Below are positions 42,864-45,666 of a DNA stretch of 45,666 nt, one piece after another. The stretch lies in assembly GCA_004335635.1 (NCBI GenBank), contig QAXH01006821.1, forward strand, positions 1 to 45,666, read 5' to 3'. Numbering within the stretch: position 1 is the first letter of the stretch; each line of letters begins with the position of its first letter. Origin of the DNA: Chloromonas sp. AAM2 (taxonomy: Eukaryota; Chlorophyta; Chlorophyceae; Chlamydomonadales; Chlamydomonadaceae). The notes beneath the pieces are model-generated. The model searched no databases, had not been told where the DNA came from, and saw only the letters and a list, made by a program, of their open reading frames with translations. Both the position numbers and the translations under genes were made by a program.

Positions 42864-45016
42864 CATGGATGAACTCTGGTCTGATGGCAGACGGCTGGTA
42901 TGAGTTGAACGAAACTGTGGGACAACACAGAACACACTTGTCCTGGTACGTTTTACGCAAGACTGAACGAACAAAGTCAGTAGCCAATGTGAGTGAGTCC
43001 TGGCTGCTCCTGGCAGGTCCTCCTGCTCCTGGCAGGTCTCCCTCACCGCCCCCCTGTGCTGCGTACTAAGGCACAACAAGCTCAGCCACAACAGCAAGCG
43101 CAGTAGGCCATGGAACACCAGGGACTGGAGCCCCACCAGACTGTGGCAGAGCAAGCGCTGAACGACCCGGCGGATTACGTGCAGGGTTGAGACAAGGGAT
43201 ACAATCAGACACTAACATGACAGTTGACTGTAGTAGAGACGATTGATGTATCCTCCAGCTTGTGGATGCAATCAGACGGATTTATGTGTTGAGACATTAC
43301 ACTTTAGAGACGATGAACATTGAACCGTATGCATGTTTTCAGGCCGCAATTTGGGTCTAACGAGGTTTGCAGTCAGGATAGCACCTTCAGGGGTTGGCCA
43401 ACACTACTACTATCCAGGTGTGTCGCAATCCCCTTCACATGTAGGTTGGACAGGCTGGAATCTTCCCCTCTTGTGACATCTGTATCGTCCAACTCTTGCC
43501 AGATGGACTGGCACAGCAGGATACGCACATGCCATCATTGTCCATGGTGGGTATGGCAGGAGGTAGTCTTCCTGAACCGTGACGTAAGGATATCCGTGTG
43601 GGACGACTAGTGGTATGCTCCCCCAACGTGATGACATAGCACATCAGAAATTATGCTTGTTAATGTTTGCTTGATTGTACACGTGGTAGCAGTCTTTCAA
43701 TTTCCTCACTGTTTCTGAGGCGCAGACATGTCCTGATTTTCTGATGTGCTATGTTATCACGTTGGGGGAGCATACCACTAGTCGTCTCACACGGGTGAAG
43801 GAAATCCCACCGAGTCTGCAGGGGCTGGTGGCGCCTGCGGTTGTCACCTCATGCGGTGCCTTCAAAAAGCATCTCGTCAGCAAGACAGAAATCAACGGAA
43901 GTTCCAGTTATTGTAACGGCGTGACAGTTAACGACCAGTGTGGGCGGGTCAAATGTGTGAGTGTGGTTTCTGCGAATTTGAAACATTTAATGCCTGAAAT
44001 GTCCATGATGTGAGTGTGGTGAGATCATGGGAAGACTCAGTGCAGATTAGGCCACACATAAGTCTGCGCTGTTGGAGTAACGGATTGACCAGCTGCAAGC
44101 AGTGAACACTTATGACACAGGACTTATGTTGACTCATGTGTTAAAGGGCTTATGTTGACCCGCAGTCACTATTTTTCCCACCTGCCTTGATGAACTATGC
44201 ATGCCTTGTTGCTGTGCATATGTGAAGGACGCCAAAGACAGGAGGAAGAAGGGAACGCACTGGGCAACCACACACATCCAGCAGAAGCAGCACATCGCTG
44301 TTGCATATACGTATAAGCCTACTGACCTACCATTCCCAGGCAAGGCCTTAGTGCCCCAGTAGCAAGACCCACGTCCGAGTGAAAATACATAGCATACACC
44401 CTCTGTATGCATTTGCAGTGCTTGATGGCCCCTGTGGTGGAGATGGCTCAATGGTAGACCCTAGCATCTGGGAAAATCCCTGGAAATATCGCCAGGAACC
44501 AGTGTTGGTGATGGGTGTTGCAGTTGTAAAGTTTGATTTTGTATATGTGGTGTGTTCCTAGAGGTTCATTTAGTGTGCCCATGAGGCACACAGGCCAGCA
44601 TTGGTGGAGTGGCTCAGGGGCTATGAGGAAGGGATGGACCAGCGTTTAGTTTGATTTCACTCCATCTTTTCTTGCAGCCTGCTCATTTTTGTAGCCCAGC
44701 GCTAGCTCACTTCTCACGCGTGAGAAAACCGATCTCCGATGACCCCGAATCGATCGAGAATGCCTTCAACTGCCTTTTGAATTCGGACGCTTAGGAATCG
44801 CTTTTCTGCCAGCTACCTTCTTCCAGCTACCTATACGTGAGTGTGGGCCCTCCATCAGCCCTTGCTAGGTCAGGTGAGCACGCGAGGAGGGTGTTGCAGC
44901 ATGTCGCAGTTTGCGACAGCACGCTGCATAGCACAGATGGGGACACCTAGCCTCCGATGCAATGCGCATGAGCTCGCATTCTATCATGTACTTTCGCAGG
45001 TCCACCAGTAAATAAT
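42864..45016. other. Non-coding region with a long hairpin
   Basis: Apart from the inverted repeat at 43594-43794, I see no gene or RNA gene. A short piece at 44440-44490 resembles a tRNA D-arm but lacks the other stems. Confidence 0.5.
43594..43794 (+). repeat. 57-bp inverted repeat with 87-nt loop
   Basis: The left arm 43594-43650 and the right arm 43738-43794 are inverted copies with two differences in 57 bases. In plus-strand RNA both differences are G-U pairs, so the stem would be fully paired. The arms contain GACTAGTGG, CTCCCCCAACGTG and GCACATCAGAAA. Candidates are a fold-back element or a small-RNA precursor. Confidence 0.9.
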
Positions 45017-45046
45017 ATGAAGCGCAGCCGATCTCCCTTGCAACAG
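45017..45046 (+). other. Possible first coding exon (MKRSRSPLQQ)
   Basis: An ATG followed by ten codons and then CAG|GTGGGT, a plausible donor. The peptide is SR-like at its start. No downstream exon could be tied to it before the window ends, so this is weak. Confidence 0.2.
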
Positions 45047-45273
45047 GTGGGTGCCTGCCCTTTGGCTGGCACTGGAACAACTTGTCTTGCCTGGTCTGAA
45101 TCAGAGCAGGCTTGTCAAGCAGCCAACAGACACAGTCCCATGTTCATGGCATTATGGTGTCCGGCAAGTTTCATTCGCTCATGCAGTCCTTGCTCAACCC
45201 ATGCCCCATGGCGTCCTTGCTCGCCCGACGCGTCACGCTCTCTGTCCTTTTCTATGTTGTGTTGTGTGTACAT

Positions 45274-45530
45274 ATGTATTTACACCAGGGAAGCCGTCAG
45301 AAGACACGGAACGGGATGGGCACCGCCCTGGCCTACCCTGAGCAAGAAAGCAAAACGAAAGCAGGGAACAAAGCAGGCAAGGCAGGCCAACCCAAAGCAA
45401 AACAGGGCGGAGCCGCCAAAGTCAAGGCCAAAGACTAGATAAAGGGAGCCAGACAGTCACGTCTAGGAAGAGGCAGCCAGGCTGCACCAGGGCTGAACGT
45501 CAGAGAACAGGGACAGCCACACTGCAGCAG
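45274..45530 (+). repeat. Dispersed repeat, intact copy
   Basis: Same family as 30944-31206 (opposite orientation). It starts TGTATTTACACCAGGGAAGC after a GTACATA tract and ends near GCCACACTGCAGCAG. It contains a short open frame rich in Lys, Ala and Gln (AKQGGAAKVKAKD then stop at about 45436) that I do not consider a gene. Confidence 0.75.
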
Positions 45531-45666
45531 TTTCCAAAGAGCAGGGCCCGGAACACTGGCATCTTGGCTGCAGGGTCAGGCTGACGAACCAGGCGCCAAT
45601 CGCGCAGGCACAGAAAGCTATGATCCTGGCCCAAGGCCCGCCAGGCTGCAGGCGGGCTGCTGGCAT

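Noticed and set aside
44436..44495. tRNA-like segment (GGCTCAATGGTAGAC)
   Set aside because: Only a D-arm-like string is present; no acceptor, anticodon or T stem could be paired.

Overview
The window reads as nuclear DNA of a green alga, most likely a chlorophycean/volvocalean (Haematococcus-like) genome. The genes have many short exons joined by GT-AG introns (a few GC-AG). Their proteins are closest in character to plant versions: plant-type NUP155, RSZ-type SR protein, AP2 and MYB factors, plant mitochondrial uL24m. Intergenic DNA is full of tandem repeats, small inverted-repeat elements and one sequencing gap (128 N). The genus is a guess; the lineage call rests on gene structure and protein motifs.

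Layout. 1-1522: mostly non-coding, with one possible exon at the left edge. 1523-4048 (+): AP2/ERF-domain transcription factor, followed by eight tandem 37-bp units that mostly carry a CACGTG core. 4396-9214: no convincing gene, but a 495-bp MITE-like element at 7522-8016. 9215-11335 (-): long low-complexity open frame of unknown function. 11841-26571 (+): NUP155/Nup170 scaffold nucleoporin, about 25 exons over 14.7 kb. 26888-30145 (-): MYB protein, six exons. 30146-32180: repeats and the gap. 32181-36544 (-): BRCA1/BARD1-like protein with RING, RanBP2 zinc finger and tandem BRCT domains. 36766-37936 (+): unknown protein with a hydrophobic segment, divergent from the BRCA1-like gene. 39650-40986 (-): RSZ-type SR splicing factor. 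41174-about 42863 (+): mitochondrial ribosomal protein uL24m, divergent from the SR gene. 42864-45666: non-coding, with a 57-bp inverted-repeat hairpin and a second copy of the repeat that spans the gap.

The genes are nuclear housekeeping and regulatory genes with no operon-like relationship. Two pairs share short divergent upstream regions (187 and 221 bp), and NUP155 and the MYB gene converge. The most notable observations are the RING/RanBP2-finger/BRCT architecture, an in-frame duplicated splice acceptor in NUP155, the fully pairable 57-bp hairpin, the CACGTG repeat array, and the MITE family. Exon models were built by eye from splice motifs, reading-frame phase and protein-family resemblance; no alignment or transcript evidence was available.
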